DNA of 64,000 bases from Priestia iocasae (GCF_016909075.1 NZ_JAFBFC010000003.1:372001-436000); one strand, 5' to 3'. Shown: positions 24,331 through 33,913, counted from the stretch's first letter. Translations and numbers: made by a program. Notes: generated by a model from the letters alone, not told the origin.

Positions 24331-24376
24331 ACCGTCAATCAAAACCCTTGGTATTACTAGGTTTTGATTGACGGTC
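24331..24376 (-). terminator. Terminator of ypjP
   Basis: AACCGTCAATCAAAACC pairs with GGTTTTGATTGACGGT. On the minus strand the stem is followed by TCTTTTTG. It carries the same ACCGTCA core as the hairpin at 17719. Confidence 0.88.
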
Positions 24377-24407
24377 CAGTTTACTAAGTAATGTCTTATA
24401 GAAAAAA

Positions 24408-25010
24408 TCAACTCATCCATTTAGGCGGCATGTTGCGATTCCAATAAATCTTGCCTAAATCATAATGTTTTTGAAAGTTGTCATCTGCCTTATGATAATG
24501 GAAATTAAACCAATATCCAGCTTTCGGTGGATTTTCTCTACGAACGTGAAAGCGAATCAAGTCTTGTCCACTTTCACGATCATATACATGAAAAATCTTT
24601 TCTCCATAGCCAGCTGCAGGATGCTCGCTAATTTCAAGATTATGAATGCTTTCTTCTCGCTCTTCAGCTAAGCTTGCTAACACTTTTTCCATTTCAGGTA
24701 AAACGATTTCTCTAAATTCATCTTCGATAACAGGCTTAATTTTTGTGCCAAACTTTTCAACCGATTGCTTTTCAGCTTCTTCCATTGCAAATACTACAAA
24801 TGATTCAGCGTTCTCATACTTACTTTCCTCCGTTGGCAGCTCATAATACTGCTCATACGTACTAATTGGAATGTTTTCTTTAATGTAGCCTGACTTATGA
24901 TGCTTATCAGCCTTTGCATCATCAACATATAAATATTCCGGTGGTGTAACCAAACCGAATGTAAATACTGTAATTAATACTATTAACGTTCTACGAAACC
25001 ATTTCGGCAT
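24408..25010 (-). CDS. ypjP: YpjP-family exported protein
   Basis: The 200-aa protein has an N-terminal hydrophobic segment (residues 7-20) that acts as signal or anchor, and a mature part with YEQYYELP, two long acidic helices (about 64-125) and a C-terminal FHVRRENPPKAGYWFNFHYH region. It matches B. subtilis YpjP (about 203 aa), which lies in the same neighbourhood. Function is unknown. Three Pro-Pro pairs (23-24, 161-162, 195-196) are of interest given the PPEP-like protease next door. Confidence 0.88.
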   Translation of the reverse strand: MPKWFRRTLIVLITVFTFGLVTPPEYLYVDDAKADKHHKSGYIKENIPISTYEQYYELPTEESKYENAESFVVFAMEEAEKQSVEKFGTKIKPVIEDEFREIVLPEMEKVLASLAEEREESIHNLEISEHPAAGYGEKIFHVYDRESGQDLIRFHVRRENPPKAGYWFNFHYHKADDNFQKHYDLGKIYWNRNMPPKWMS

Positions 25011-25377
25011 TACTAACCATTCCTTTCTAGTACCATTTCTGCATCATAAGCGACATTCATTATACGTCTAAATAGAGAAGTTCATCTTCTCTATTGTCCT
25101 ATCATTCTGTTACAAAAAACTTATTCAGTATTGTAACATATTTGGAAGCGGTTTACTGCTCTTTTTTCATTTGTTCATCAAATTGAAATACCGTTTTAAC
25201 CTTGGTTATATTTATATAGACGAATGACGGCTAAAAAAGTTTCAATTTTTTTAAATTGTGGAATACTTTTAAAAAAAGTGGGATACATACGCAGTAAGTT
25301 AACTTATATAAAACATTATCCACTTTCATTTTATTTAAACCTAAAACGTAAAATAGAAAGAAGAAAGGTGTGAATGT
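25011..25377. other. Intergenic stretch upstream of ypjP and the 23-aa gene
   Basis: About 370 bp are very AT-rich with several T and A runs. I find no RNA motif, no ORF with a ribosome site and no convincing -35/-10 pair. Promoters for the flanking divergent genes must lie here. Confidence 0.4.
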
Positions 25378-25449
25378 ATGGAGGCAGTTTATATCGTTTC
25401 TAGCTTCATTTTAATGATTTATTTTATTACATTGACAATTGTTGATTAG
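25378..25449 (+). CDS. 23-aa single-helix membrane micropeptide
   Basis: A strong ribosome site GAAAGGTG precedes an ATG and 23 codons ending in TAG. Nearly all of the peptide is one hydrophobic helix (YIVSSFILMIYFITLTIV). A good intrinsic terminator follows at once. Site, helix and terminator form a complete small gene. No family is recognised. It could regulate a membrane complex, which is inference. Confidence 0.55.
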   Translation: MEAVYIVSSFILMIYFITLTIVD

Positions 25450-25470
25450 AGTTCCTATGTTGTGATAGAC

Positions 25471-25522
25471 AAAAAATAGACCTTCACTTTTCCGATTATG
25501 GATGTGTGACGGTCTATTTTTT
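25471..25522 (+). terminator. Terminator of the micropeptide gene
   Basis: AAAAAATAGACC pairs with GGTCTATTTTTT around a 28-nt apical part. A T-run lies on both strands. GTGACGGTC in the right arm recalls the hairpins at 17719 and 24331. Confidence 0.8.
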
Positions 25523-25540
25523 GACATCTTCATAAAGTTG

Positions 25541-25666
25541 TTATTTTTTCTGCTTCATTCTTGACGAACTTTTTTCAACGCCTGTTTCAGACGTTGTCGT
25601 TCCTTGGCCTTGTACGTTTGGAGCCGCTAAGTCTGACTTCGAGTGATCTTTTTTAATTCTACTCAT
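25541..25666 (-). CDS. Small basic spore-type protein (possibly SspL-like)
   Basis: The 41-aa protein starts MSRIKKDHSKSD and contains APNVQGQGTTTSE, then ends RMKQKK. The ribosome site GGAGGTG is excellent. Small size, high Lys/Ser/Gln content and the Q-G pair recall minor small acid-soluble spore proteins such as SspL, but the resemblance is loose. It lies directly after ypiP on the same strand, about 60 bp away. Confidence 0.5.
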   Translation of the reverse strand: MSRIKKDHSKSDLAAPNVQGQGTTTSETGVEKSSSRMKQKK

Positions 25667-25723
25667 CTTTATCACACCTCCGCCTCTAGTGTGCCCGCTT
25701 TCCGCTACTTTATGAAAGAATCG

Positions 25724-26506
25724 TCACATAAGCTCAATGACACCAAAATGAAATTTGGCTGTTTTTCGTTTATACACTTGAAACGAAAAAGCATCAAATC
25801 GTTCACTTTTCCAATGATCCTTCAATACAACTCGCCTTTTTGCTACTCGTGTTGCTTCTTTTATTACCTCTGCTGTTAATGCAGAATATAAAGCAATCGT
25901 TTTCAACCCTTTAATTCCATCTGACTCTTCAATTGGCTCGGGAAACATCGGATCAAAATAAACAACATCAAAGCTATTATCCTCACAACAACGTAAAAAT
26001 GCCTCAAAGGTTTGATGATGAAGTTGAATTCTCTTCATCGCTTCATCTATTTCATGAACGCCACTTTCCCAGTTTTTTAATCCTTGTTGACAGAGATAAG
26101 CTAAATATCGATTACCTTCTATCCCCACAACTTTCCCTTCCTTACCAACTGCCACACTCGCTACAATACTATCTGATCCTAATCCAAAGGTGCAGTCAAG
26201 TAAAGACATCCCTTTTTCTAATTTTGTCGCTTCTAAAAACGGCTCATGTTCTCCGCGCAATACTCTTTTTGAACGAAACATTGCTGAATTAGGATGAAAG
26301 AACACAGGCTCTTCTGCACCTTGAGGATGAAGCTCCAACCGCTCTTTACCAACAATTAATACATCGGCATCTTCACGCGCTTGAATCTCTTTAACCGATT
26401 CTTTTCGTCTCAAAACAAATGGAACGTGCAAATCTGACGCAACATTGTGGGCCATGGCAATCATTTCTTCATTTGTTCGACCTGCAGTCGTTACAATCAC
26501 TTTCAT
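25724..26506 (-). CDS. ypiP: YpiP, SAM-dependent methyltransferase (RsmJ-like)
   Basis: The 260-aa protein has a class I methyltransferase fold. SAM motif I is LLDCTFGLGSDS (about residues 103-114), and the catalytic DPMFP motif (about 188-192) resembles the DPMYP of the 16S rRNA methyltransferase RsmJ. An N-terminal extension of about 90 residues (VIVTTAGRTNEEM) is typical for Bacillus YpiP. The RNA target is not proven. GGAGG precedes the ATG. Confidence 0.9.
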   Translation of the reverse strand: MKVIVTTAGRTNEEMIAMAHNVASDLHVPFVLRRKESVKEIQAREDADVLIVGKERLELHPQGAEEPVFFHPNSAMFRSKRVLRGEHEPFLEATKLEKGMSLLDCTFGLGSDSIVASVAVGKEGKVVGIEGNRYLAYLCQQGLKNWESGVHEIDEAMKRIQLHHQTFEAFLRCCEDNSFDVVYFDPMFPEPIEESDGIKGLKTIALYSALTAEVIKEATRVAKRRVVLKDHWKSERFDAFSFQVYKRKTAKFHFGVIELM

Positions 26507-26569
26507 TTAGCCTCCTACTATATCACTAAAACCAACATTTTTTGAATGCTCATTCAATTTTCTCAATGA

Positions 26570-26597
26570 AAAAAGGACGTCAAACGACATCCTTTTT
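26570..26597 (-). terminator. Terminator of brxA
   Basis: AAAAAGGACGTC pairs with GACATCCTTTTT with one wobble or mismatch around a 4-nt loop. T-runs lie on both sides. Confidence 0.85.
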
Positions 26598-26670
26598 ATT
26601 CCTCATCAAAGTATATGCGGTTTAGAAGAAAAAGTCTAGCTGCACATTGTGACAAAACGCTGAACTTTTC

Positions 26671-27108
26671 TTATTTACAATGGGTATTGAATGCATCTAA
26701 AATGTTTTCAAAAATAGCCTCAAGTGGCTGACCTTCGATTTCATGACGTGGAATAAAGTGAACAACCTCTTTTCCTTTTAATAAAGCCATAGATGGTGAA
26801 GATGGCTCTATGTCAGTAAAATATTCACGCATTTTAGCTGTTGCTTCTTTATCTTGACCGGCAAATACAGTCACAACATGATTTGGCTTCTTATCAGCTT
26901 GTAAGTAAGCTTGAGTTGCTGCTGGACGAGCTAAGCCTGCTGCACAACCACAAACAGAATTCACTACAACAAACGTTGTACCTTCTACCTTTTCAATAAA
27001 GCCTTCAACCTCTTCTTCTGTTGTTAATTCATGAAAGCCTGCACGTGTTAGCTCTTCACGCATTGGCTTAACAATTTGACGCATATATTCTTCATATGCC
27101 ATTGACAT
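26671..27108 (-). CDS. brxA: Bacilliredoxin BrxA (YphP)
   Basis: The 145-aa thioredoxin-fold protein carries the CGC redox motif (Cys53 and Cys55 in NSVCGCAAGLARPA). Bacilliredoxins remove bacillithiol from mixed disulfides on proteins. B. subtilis YphP has the same length and motif and also neighbours ilvD. AGGAGG precedes the ATG. It is likely monocistronic. Confidence 0.95.
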   Translation of the reverse strand: MSMAYEEYMRQIVKPMREELTRAGFHELTTEEEVEGFIEKVEGTTFVVVNSVCGCAAGLARPAATQAYLQADKKPNHVVTVFAGQDKEATAKMREYFTDIEPSSPSMALLKGKEVVHFIPRHEIEGQPLEAIFENILDAFNTHCK

Positions 27109-27290
27109 TGTACATTCCTCCTACTATTCATAGACGCTAAAAGCATACTATAGATCTGCCTAGGAAATCAACGTATAGGCGTAATATACTCTTTTCTTCC
27201 TTATATATATAGATTTTTCTTTATCATTTGACACAGGTCTCTGTTCACGGTTAGTTACCTCATAACTTGGAATGATCTCTTCCGTAAAAA

Positions 27291-27327
27291 AAATAAACCC
27301 TGACTGAAAAGAAGTCAGGATTTATTT
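27291..27327 (-). terminator. Terminator of ilvD
   Basis: AAATAAACCCTGACT pairs with AGTCAGGATTTATTT with one mismatch. A T-run follows on the minus strand. Confidence 0.9.
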
Positions 27328-27341
27328 TTCCATCGATCAAA

Positions 27342-29048
27342 TTATGAATTCACTTTTACTTTCTCTTCCTCGAATAAATCCGTAACCGCTCCTTTAGAAG
27401 CGCATGATACGAGGCGTGCATACTTTGATAATACGCCTTTATCTCGAAGAGGTGGAGCTGTCCATTGTTGACGACGTCTTTCTAATTCTGCCTCGGATAC
27501 TTCCATTGTAATTTCTTGCGTTTGAGAGTCAATCGTAACAAGGTCATCGTTTTGAAGAAGTCCAATTGGTCCGCCAACTTGTGCTTCTGGTGCAATATGC
27601 CCTACTACTAGACCGTGAGTACCACCTGAGAAGCGGCCATCGGTTAACAATGCCACTGATTCACCTAGTCCTTTTCCTACTAAGATAGCAGAAATAGATA
27701 GCATCTCTGGCATACCTGGACCTCCTTTTGGTCCTTCATAACGAATAACAAGTACGTCGCCTTCTTTAATTTCATCTTTTAATACAGCTTGAGTTGCTTC
27801 TTCTTCCGTATTAAATACGCGAGCAGGTCCAGTATGACGCGTTACTTTTACACCTGATACTTTTGCTACTGCGCCACTTGGTGCTAAGTTTCCTTTTAAA
27901 ATCACAAGAGGGCCCGTTTTTCGGAACGCTGCGTCAATTGGTTTAATAATCTCTTGCCCGTCAACAAGAGATGGAGCCTCTGCTAAGTTCTCCGCTAACG
28001 TTTTACCTGTCACAGTTAAGCAGTCTCCATGTAAATATCCTTGTTCATATAAATATTTCATAACGGCTGGAACGCCACCAATTTTATGCAAATCTTCCAT
28101 TACATATTTCCCACTTGGTTTTAAATCTGCTAAGTGCGGAACCTTCTTTTGAATACGATCAAAATCTTCTAACGTTAAATCTAGATCAACAGAATGAGCA
28201 ATGGCTAATAAATGAAGAACAGCATTTGTTGAACCGCCAAGCGCCATGACAACCGTAATCGCATTTTCAAACGCTTCTTTTGTCATGATATCTTTTGGAT
28301 AAATTCCTTTCTCTAGCAATTGATATGCAGCTTGACCCGCTTTATAGCAATCTTCTACTTTTAGTTCTGTTTCTGCTGGGTTGGATGAGCTACCTGGTAA
28401 ACTCATACCTAAAGCTTCAATTGCTGATGCCATTGTATTTGCTGTATACATTCCCCCACATGAACCTGATCCTGGACAAGCGTTACATTCAATGTGCTTA
28501 AGTTCAGCTTCCGATACATCGCCTTTGTTATATTGACCTACCCCTTCAAATACAGATACAATGTCTAGCTTTTTCCCATCATGATGACCTGCTGCAATAG
28601 TACCTCCATATACGAACACAGCAGGCACTTCAGAGCGGCCAATTGCGATCATACAGCCTGGCATGTTTTTATCACAGCCTCCAATGGCTACAAATGCATC
28701 AAGGTTTTCTGCACCTACAACTGTTTCGATTGAGTCTGCAATGACATCACGACTCGGTAAAGAGTAACGCATACCTGGTGTTCCCATTGAAATTCCATCT
28801 GATACTGTAATCGTATTAAAGATAAGTGGTGCTCCACCTGCATCCTTAACACCTTCTTTTGCTTTTACTGCTAAATCATCAATATGTATATTACACGGTG
28901 TTACCTCACTCCACGTACTTGCAACACCAATCATCGGCTTTTGAAAATCCTCATCTGTAAATCCTACTGCTCTTAACATCGCACGGTTTGGAGCACGTCT
29001 AATATCATCACTGATTGCCTTGCTGCGAATTCTTAAATCTTTTGTCAC
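27342..29048 (-). CDS. ilvD: Dihydroxy-acid dehydratase
   Basis: The 568-aa Fe-S enzyme dehydrates dihydroxy-acids to 2-oxo acids in isoleucine and valine synthesis. Cluster cysteines lie in [10 protein letters not shown] and [18 protein letters not shown]. The C-terminal part has the [19 protein letters not shown] signature. Length is normal. It starts at GTG behind AGGAGG. A SigA promoter with a CodY-like box precedes it. Confidence 0.97.
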   Translation of the reverse strand: MTKDLRIRSKAISDDIRRAPNRAMLRAVGFTDEDFQKPMIGVASTWSEVTPCNIHIDDLAVKAKEGVKDAGGAPLIFNTITVSDGISMGTPGMRYSLPSRDVIADSIETVVGAENLDAFVAIGGCDKNMPGCMIAIGRSEVPAVFVYGGTIAAGHHDGKKLDIVSVFEGVGQYNKGDVSEAELKHIECNACPGSGSCGGMYTANTMASAIEALGMSLPGSSSNPAETELKVEDCYKAGQAAYQLLEKGIYPKDIMTKEAFENAITVVMALGGSTNAVLHLLAIAHSVDLDLTLEDFDRIQKKVPHLADLKPSGKYVMEDLHKIGGVPAVMKYLYEQGYLHGDCLTVTGKTLAENLAEAPSLVDGQEIIKPIDAAFRKTGPLVILKGNLAPSGAVAKVSGVKVTRHTGPARVFNTEEEATQAVLKDEIKEGDVLVIRYEGPKGGPGMPEMLSISAILVGKGLGESVALLTDGRFSGGTHGLVVGHIAPEAQVGGPIGLLQNDDLVTIDSQTQEITMEVSEAELERRRQQWTAPPLRDKGVLSKYARLVSCASKGAVTDLFEEEKVKVNS

Positions 29049-29087
29049 AAGAAATCCTCCTGTCTAACTTTTCTATATTTTCTAACC

Positions 29088-29132
29088 ACTATAGTACGTT
29101 TCTATTTATTTTGCAATAATATTCTAAAAATT
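29088..29132 (-). promoter_or_regulatory. ilvD promoter with adjoining CodY-like box
   Basis: On the minus strand TTGCAA (29111-29116) and TATAGT (29088-29093) are 17 bp apart. The box AATATTCTAAAAATT (29118-29132) borders the -35 and differs from the CodY consensus at two positions. CodY control of ilvD is known in B. subtilis. Confidence 0.65.
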
Positions 29133-29177
29133 TATCAAACAATTTTTTCCCGTTCTTTGGAACATTTTTGTCGTATT

Positions 29178-29206
29178 TTGACTGTTATTCATAGATTATC
29201 TATATT
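29178..29206 (+). promoter_or_regulatory. SigA promoter of the polysaccharide deacetylase gene
   Basis: TTGACT (29178-29183) and TATATT (29201-29206) are 17 bp apart. The start codon follows about 45 bp later, with AAAGGA as ribosome site. Confidence 0.7.
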
Positions 29207-29251
29207 ATAGTTAGAGAGAGGACGAGTCACAACGAAGAAAGGATTTTGACC

Positions 29252-30094
29252 ATGAGAATGATTCGAAAGCCAAAAAAGCCATTTTATTTTCTTATCATGG
29301 TTCTAATCATGATCACCACATCCATTTTTACAATGACAGAAGTAAAAGGACGTGAGAAGGCTGTTGCCTTAAGCCACACACTTACACATGAAGATTTACC
29401 AAGTCGAAAGACTGCGTATTCAAATGAGCTAAAAAAAGAACTCAATCAGTCATTCGTCACAACAACTTTCAACCATAATAATGAACCATTAGAAAAACCA
29501 CTATACTTGACATTTGATGATGGCCCAACGAAAGATACGCTACATATCTTAGATGTACTAAAGCAGCATCACGTGAAAGCTACCTTTTTCATGTTAAAGG
29601 GACAAATGGAACAACATCCAGACATTACAAAACAAATCGTTGCTGAAGGTCATGGAGTAGGTTGTCATGGGGTTAGTCATGACTTAAGTCAATTTTATGG
29701 ATCTGAGGGTGCGGCATTAAACGAAATGCGCGAATGTTTAGCAACCTTACAATCTATTACACATGTTGATAGTTCACTCATTCGTGTACCTTTTGGAAGT
29801 GCTCCTTACTTAAAAGAGCCACACCGTACAGACTTGTTATCTCATTATCAAATGTGGGATTGGAATATTGATAGTCAAGACTGGACGCTACGTTCTGCTT
29901 CTAAAATTATTCACAACATTCTTCCGCAATTAACAGCTTTAGACGCTCGACATGAAACACCAGTTTTACTGTTTCACGACAAATCTTTCACAGCGGAATC
30001 ATTACCTGAAATTTTAACCATCACAACAAAATCGGGGTATCAACCTATTACCATTAACGAAACAATGGAGCCCTTACAGTTTAAAGCTCGGTAA
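29252..30094 (+). CDS. Exported polysaccharide deacetylase (NodB domain)
   Basis: The protein (280 aa from ATG 29252, which best fits the AAAGGA site; a TTG six bases earlier is possible) has a membrane helix or signal at about residues 9-27. The NodB domain spans about 85-275: motif 1 TFDDGPT, motif 2 HGVSHD with the two metal His, and motif 3 RVPFGSAP. A C-terminal LLFHDK carries the catalytic His. It probably removes acetyl groups from peptidoglycan or another glycan. It is monocistronic. Confidence 0.9.
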   Translation: MRMIRKPKKPFYFLIMVLIMITTSIFTMTEVKGREKAVALSHTLTHEDLPSRKTAYSNELKKELNQSFVTTTFNHNNEPLEKPLYLTFDDGPTKDTLHILDVLKQHHVKATFFMLKGQMEQHPDITKQIVAEGHGVGCHGVSHDLSQFYGSEGAALNEMRECLATLQSITHVDSSLIRVPFGSAPYLKEPHRTDLLSHYQMWDWNIDSQDWTLRSASKIIHNILPQLTALDARHETPVLLFHDKSFTAESLPEILTITTKSGYQPITINETMEPLQFKAR

Positions 30095-30140
30095 TATCCC
30101 ATCACTATCGAAATAGCTAGTTGTCTATTATAATTAAACA

Positions 30141-30175
30141 CAAAAGCCGAGGCTGCTCTTTAGCCTCGGCTTTTG
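30141..30175. terminator. Bidirectional terminator
   Basis: CAAAAGCCGAGGCT pairs perfectly with AGCCTCGGCTTTTG. It separates the converging deacetylase and ypgR genes. Confidence 0.93.
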
Positions 30176-30187
30176 TATGAACATCCA

Positions 30188-31315
30188 TTATTTACGGCTT
30201 TCGGTCATTTGCTTCCAAACAGATCCTTTCGCTTCCTCGCCACCTTCAATACGCTCAATCGCTAGCTTAATTTGCATCGCGACTTCAAATTCTTTATCAT
30301 CTTCTGCTGCCTTTAATGCTGAAAGTGCCGACTCGTCTCCCACTTCATACAAGAACATGGCTGCACGCCAACGAACGAGTTTGTTTTTGTCTTGTAAAGC
30401 CTCACACATAGCAGGAGTCGCTTCTTCAAATCCTAAATCAGATAAGCAATCTCCAGCCGTTCGTCTTACTGTCACAGATTTATCATTTAACGCCTTATAT
30501 AAGTAAGGAAGAACGTCTTTTTCCTCAATCATTCCTAAATAAACCGTTGCAAGACGACGAATCGATGCTTTTTCATCTTCTAACGCTTTATCCAATACGT
30601 GCAAATCCTCTTTTGTTGGATTCATTTGCTCAAGGTGCGCATATCTCTTTGACCAATCCTCTTCTTTCAACATATCAAGTGTCACTTGATAACTTTGACG
30701 AGGCTGAACAACCAATCCGCCTTCTTTCTCTTGCTTGGCCATGTTTACCAATCGGTCTAAACGCTCTTGAGGATAAGCAGCTTCTAGTTCATCTGCTACC
30801 TCATCTCCAATGTCAGCAAGCGCTCCGTAACGTACGCCTTGCTCTTTCCATTTACGTTCTAGCACGACATTATCAGCAAAGGTTTGAATTTGAGCAACAG
30901 CCTTTGCGAAGCGATCAGGCAATCCGACACGCTTTTCTTCATGATCATCCGTTAACTTTACTTGCATTGGAACATTTTTAAACATTTGTACAAATACTTT
31001 CACTTCACCAAAGTGTTCGTTTATTTTTTGTTCTTGATGGTCTTCATCCGACACATTCTCTCCAAAAGCCACACGTACTTGAGGTAAAATTTGTTTCCAA
31101 TCATACTTTGCATTTCGTTCAACTGCTAAAAAGTCAGCAACGTGATACACTCCTTTTACTCCTTCAACCTTCATCATTTGTTGAATAACAGGAGGTGCTC
31201 CTTCAACATTATCTTTGTGATAATTGTTGCTTTTTCCGCCCGGTAGCTCTTGATCTAGGGTAATTTTCATTGTATTTGGACTTGGTGTTGGTTCAATTGA
31301 TTTAATTTTCATCAC
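30188..31315 (-). CDS. ypgR: YpgR, NifU-N-like domain plus HEAT repeats
   Basis: The 375-aa soluble protein starts with an Nfu/NifU N-terminal-like domain (residues 1-90, PTPSPNTMKITLDQ and VKGVYHVADFLAVERN). The second half (about 225-360) has HEAT-type helical repeats, for example ASIRRLATVYLGMI and KLVRWRAAMFLYEVGD. This matches Bacillus YpgR and staphylococcal CvfC. The role is unclear; Fe-S handling or a protein scaffold is possible. The start is GTG or the following ATG. Confidence 0.9.
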   Translation of the reverse strand: MMKIKSIEPTPSPNTMKITLDQELPGGKSNNYHKDNVEGAPPVIQQMMKVEGVKGVYHVADFLAVERNAKYDWKQILPQVRVAFGENVSDEDHQEQKINEHFGEVKVFVQMFKNVPMQVKLTDDHEEKRVGLPDRFAKAVAQIQTFADNVVLERKWKEQGVRYGALADIGDEVADELEAAYPQERLDRLVNMAKQEKEGGLVVQPRQSYQVTLDMLKEEDWSKRYAHLEQMNPTKEDLHVLDKALEDEKASIRRLATVYLGMIEEKDVLPYLYKALNDKSVTVRRTAGDCLSDLGFEEATPAMCEALQDKNKLVRWRAAMFLYEVGDESALSALKAAEDDKEFEVAMQIKLAIERIEGGEEAKGSVWKQMTESRK

Positions 31316-31383
31316 GACACGCCCTTCTTTTACGATTCACTTCAAATTTTAGCATTTCAAAAAACAAGAGTCTAATGAGGTGA

Positions 31384-33276
31384 TTATCCTTGCAACTCTT
31401 CTACTAACTCTGATAGTTCTGCCCATCGGTTCATAAGCTCTTCTAACTCTTCATTTGCCTGCTCTTGTTTTTGAGATAATTCATGTGCTCTTGAATAATC
31501 GCTTCCTGCTTTTTCAATCTCAGCCGTTAATTGCTCGACTTCTTCCTCTTTCTCTGCAATCTTGTCCTCAATTTCTTCCCATTCTTTTTGCTCTTTGTAC
31601 GACAGACGGCGTTTCTTAGGCTTATCTTGCTGCTTTGGTTTTTCTTCTTTTACTTTCGGTGCAGCTACGACCTGATTCTTCTTCATTTCATCTTCTAGGT
31701 AATCTGTATACTCACCAAAATAAGTTGAAATTTGGCCATTCCCTTCAAATACAAGTAAGTAATCCGCCACTTTATCTAAAAAGTATCGATCATGTGAAAC
31801 AGTCACGACTACACCAGGAAACTCTTCTAAATAATCTTCTAGCACTGTGAGCGTTTGTGTATCTAAGTCGTTAGTAGGCTCATCTAATAACAGAACATTC
31901 GGTGATGTCATTAACAACTTCAATAAGTAAAGACGGCGACGCTCTCCACCTGAAAGCTTTCGAATCGGCGTGCCATGCGTATGAGATGGAAACAAAAAGC
32001 GCTCAAGCATTTGTGAAGCAGAAATTGTTTTGCCATCGGTTGTATGAATCACTTCCGCAGACTCTTTAATGTACTCTAGCATGCGCTGATTCAAGTCCAT
32101 GTCATCACTTTCTTGAGTATAATACGCAACTTTCACCGTTTGTCCTTGATCAATCTCCCCAGCATCTGGCTGTATACGACCTGCGATCATATTGAGAAGC
32201 GTTGACTTTCCACTTCCATTTTGCCCTACAATGCCAATACGATCACCCTTTTTCACAATGTGTGTAAAAGAAGATAAAATCATTTTATTTTCATAAGCTT
32301 TGCTTACTTCTTTCAGTTCGAACACTTTCTTCCCAAGACGGCTTCCTGTTAAGCTTAAATCTAATTTTTCCTTTTCACTGTGATCAAGCTTACCTTCTAA
32401 GTCATCAAATCGTTGAATACGAGCTTTTTGCTTCGTTGTACGAGCTTTAGCTCCTCTACGAATCCATGCTAATTCATTTCGATACAAATTATGAAGTTTG
32501 GATTGCGTCGCTTTTTCTTGCTCTTCACGAATTGCTTTCCCTTCTAGAAAAGACGCATAGTTTCCTTGATAGCTATATAAATTTCCTCCATCAAGCTCAA
32601 AGATGCGATTTGTTACAGCATCTAAGAAATAGCGATCATGGGTAACTAATAGAACGGCACCTTGATACTTTGCTAAATATTCTTCTAACCACTTTACCGT
32701 CTCATAATCTAAATGGTTGGTCGGTTCATCGAGGATGAGTAAATCTGGCGTTTCAATTAACACTTGAGAGATGGCTACTCGCTTTTTCTGCCCACCTGAT
32801 AACTCTCCAATTTTGGCTCTCATGTTTGTAATGCCAAGCTTTGTTAAAATGGCTTGTGCGCTTGAATTCGTCTCCCATGCGTTCATTGCATCCATACGTT
32901 GTTGAAGCGTAAATAACTGCTGTTGATACGCTTCATCTTCTGGTGCTTGCTCTAATTTATATAAGCTTTCTTCGTATTCTTTTAACAATTGTAAAAGAGG
33001 TGTTTCTCCACTAAACACTTGTTCTAACACCGTTAGATTGTCATCAAAGTCAGGTTGTTGCGCTAAATAGCTAATGCGGTATCCTTTTGAATGCATCATA
33101 TCACCGCTATCGCTTACTTCAAGACCTGCTATAATTTTTAGTAACGTTGATTTCCCCGTACCATTAATCCCAATTAAACCAATGCGTTCATTCTCTGAGA
33201 TTGTAAAAGAGAGATCAGAAAATAGTGCTTTATCTCCATACGTTTTTGTTACATGTTCAACCGTCAACATTTTCAT
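31384..33276 (-). CDS. ABC-F family ATPase (YfmR/Uup type)
   Basis: The 630-aa protein has two ABC ATPase cassettes and no membrane part. Walker A motifs are GINGTGKST and GQNGSGKST, signatures LSGGQKKR and LSGGERRR, and Walker B motifs LLILDEPTNHLD and LLLDEPTNDLD. A linker of charged helices (about 240-310) and a C-terminal coiled coil (about 545-628) mark the Uup/YfmR group. ABC-F proteins bind the ribosome E-site and relieve stalls. Its start overlaps the end of ypgQ by 20 bp, which suggests coupled translation. Confidence 0.93.
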   Translation of the reverse strand: MKMLTVEHVTKTYGDKALFSDLSFTISENERIGLIGINGTGKSTLLKIIAGLEVSDSGDMMHSKGYRISYLAQQPDFDDNLTVLEQVFSGETPLLQLLKEYEESLYKLEQAPEDEAYQQQLFTLQQRMDAMNAWETNSSAQAILTKLGITNMRAKIGELSGGQKKRVAISQVLIETPDLLILDEPTNHLDYETVKWLEEYLAKYQGAVLLVTHDRYFLDAVTNRIFELDGGNLYSYQGNYASFLEGKAIREEQEKATQSKLHNLYRNELAWIRRGAKARTTKQKARIQRFDDLEGKLDHSEKEKLDLSLTGSRLGKKVFELKEVSKAYENKMILSSFTHIVKKGDRIGIVGQNGSGKSTLLNMIAGRIQPDAGEIDQGQTVKVAYYTQESDDMDLNQRMLEYIKESAEVIHTTDGKTISASQMLERFLFPSHTHGTPIRKLSGGERRRLYLLKLLMTSPNVLLLDEPTNDLDTQTLTVLEDYLEEFPGVVVTVSHDRYFLDKVADYLLVFEGNGQISTYFGEYTDYLEDEMKKNQVVAAPKVKEEKPKQQDKPKKRRLSYKEQKEWEEIEDKIAEKEEEVEQLTAEIEKAGSDYSRAHELSQKQEQANEELEELMNRWAELSELVEELQG

Positions 33277-33913
33277 AATCAGTTTTCCACTCTTTCATAA
33301 ATTGGGTTAAAAATTGCTCCATATAATCATGGCGCTCCTGTGCTAATTTTTTCGCAGTTTGTGTATTCATTAACTCTTTTAACTTCAACAGCTTTTCATA
33401 AAAATGATGAATGGCTGTTGATTGTCCATTTCGATATTCTTCTTCAGTCATCGTTTCCCTAACCATCCCATCTTCTTTATACATGGAATGACCAACTGCT
33501 CCTGCATACATAAACGTTCTAGCAATACCCATTGCACCGATGGCATCTAAACGATCAGCATCTTGGACAATTTGCCCTTCAATTGTTTTCATTGGGGGGC
33601 GATTCCCGCCTTTAAAAGACATGCTTTTGATAATATCAATAATATGTATAATCATGGATTCAGGGACACATTGGGCATGAAGCCAATCCATCAACTCCAT
33701 GTAAGCAGCATCTACATCTTCCACTAGCTTATCATCCACCACGTCGTGTAAAAGAGCTGCTAATTCAATAACGGGAACTTGTCCCCCTTCTTTAGCAGCT
33801 AAATAGACAGCATGACGATAAACACGGCTAATATGCGCCCAATCATGTCCCGTCTTATCATGTTTTAACTTTTCTTGAACCCACTCTTCCGCTCTTTTAA
33901 TGATTTCTTCCAC
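33257..33913 (-). CDS. ypgQ: YpgQ, HD-domain phosphohydrolase
   Basis: The 218-aa protein is a metal-dependent HD hydrolase. Metal ligands appear as His in GHDWAHISRV, the HD pair in LLHDVVDD and a later Asp in VQDADRLDAIGAMGIAR. B. subtilis YpgQ is known as a Mn-dependent (d)NTP-pyrophosphohydrolase-type enzyme; I infer the same here. The start is GTG behind TAGGAG. It runs into the ABC-F gene. Confidence 0.92.
   Translation of the reverse strand: MEEIIKRAEEWVQEKLKHDKTGHDWAHISRVYRHAVYLAAKEGGQVPVIELAALLHDVVDDKLVEDVDAAYMELMDWLHAQCVPESMIIHIIDIIKSMSFKGGNRPPMKTIEGQIVQDADRLDAIGAMGIARTFMYAGAVGHSMYKEDGMVRETMTEEEYRNGQSTAIHHFYEKLLKLKELMNTQTAKKLAQERHDYMEQFLTQFMKEWKTDYENVDG

Noticed and set aside
25933..26292. 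Open frame of 119 codons opposite ypiP
   Set aside because: It is antisense to a gene with clear methyltransferase motifs and lacks a ribosome site.
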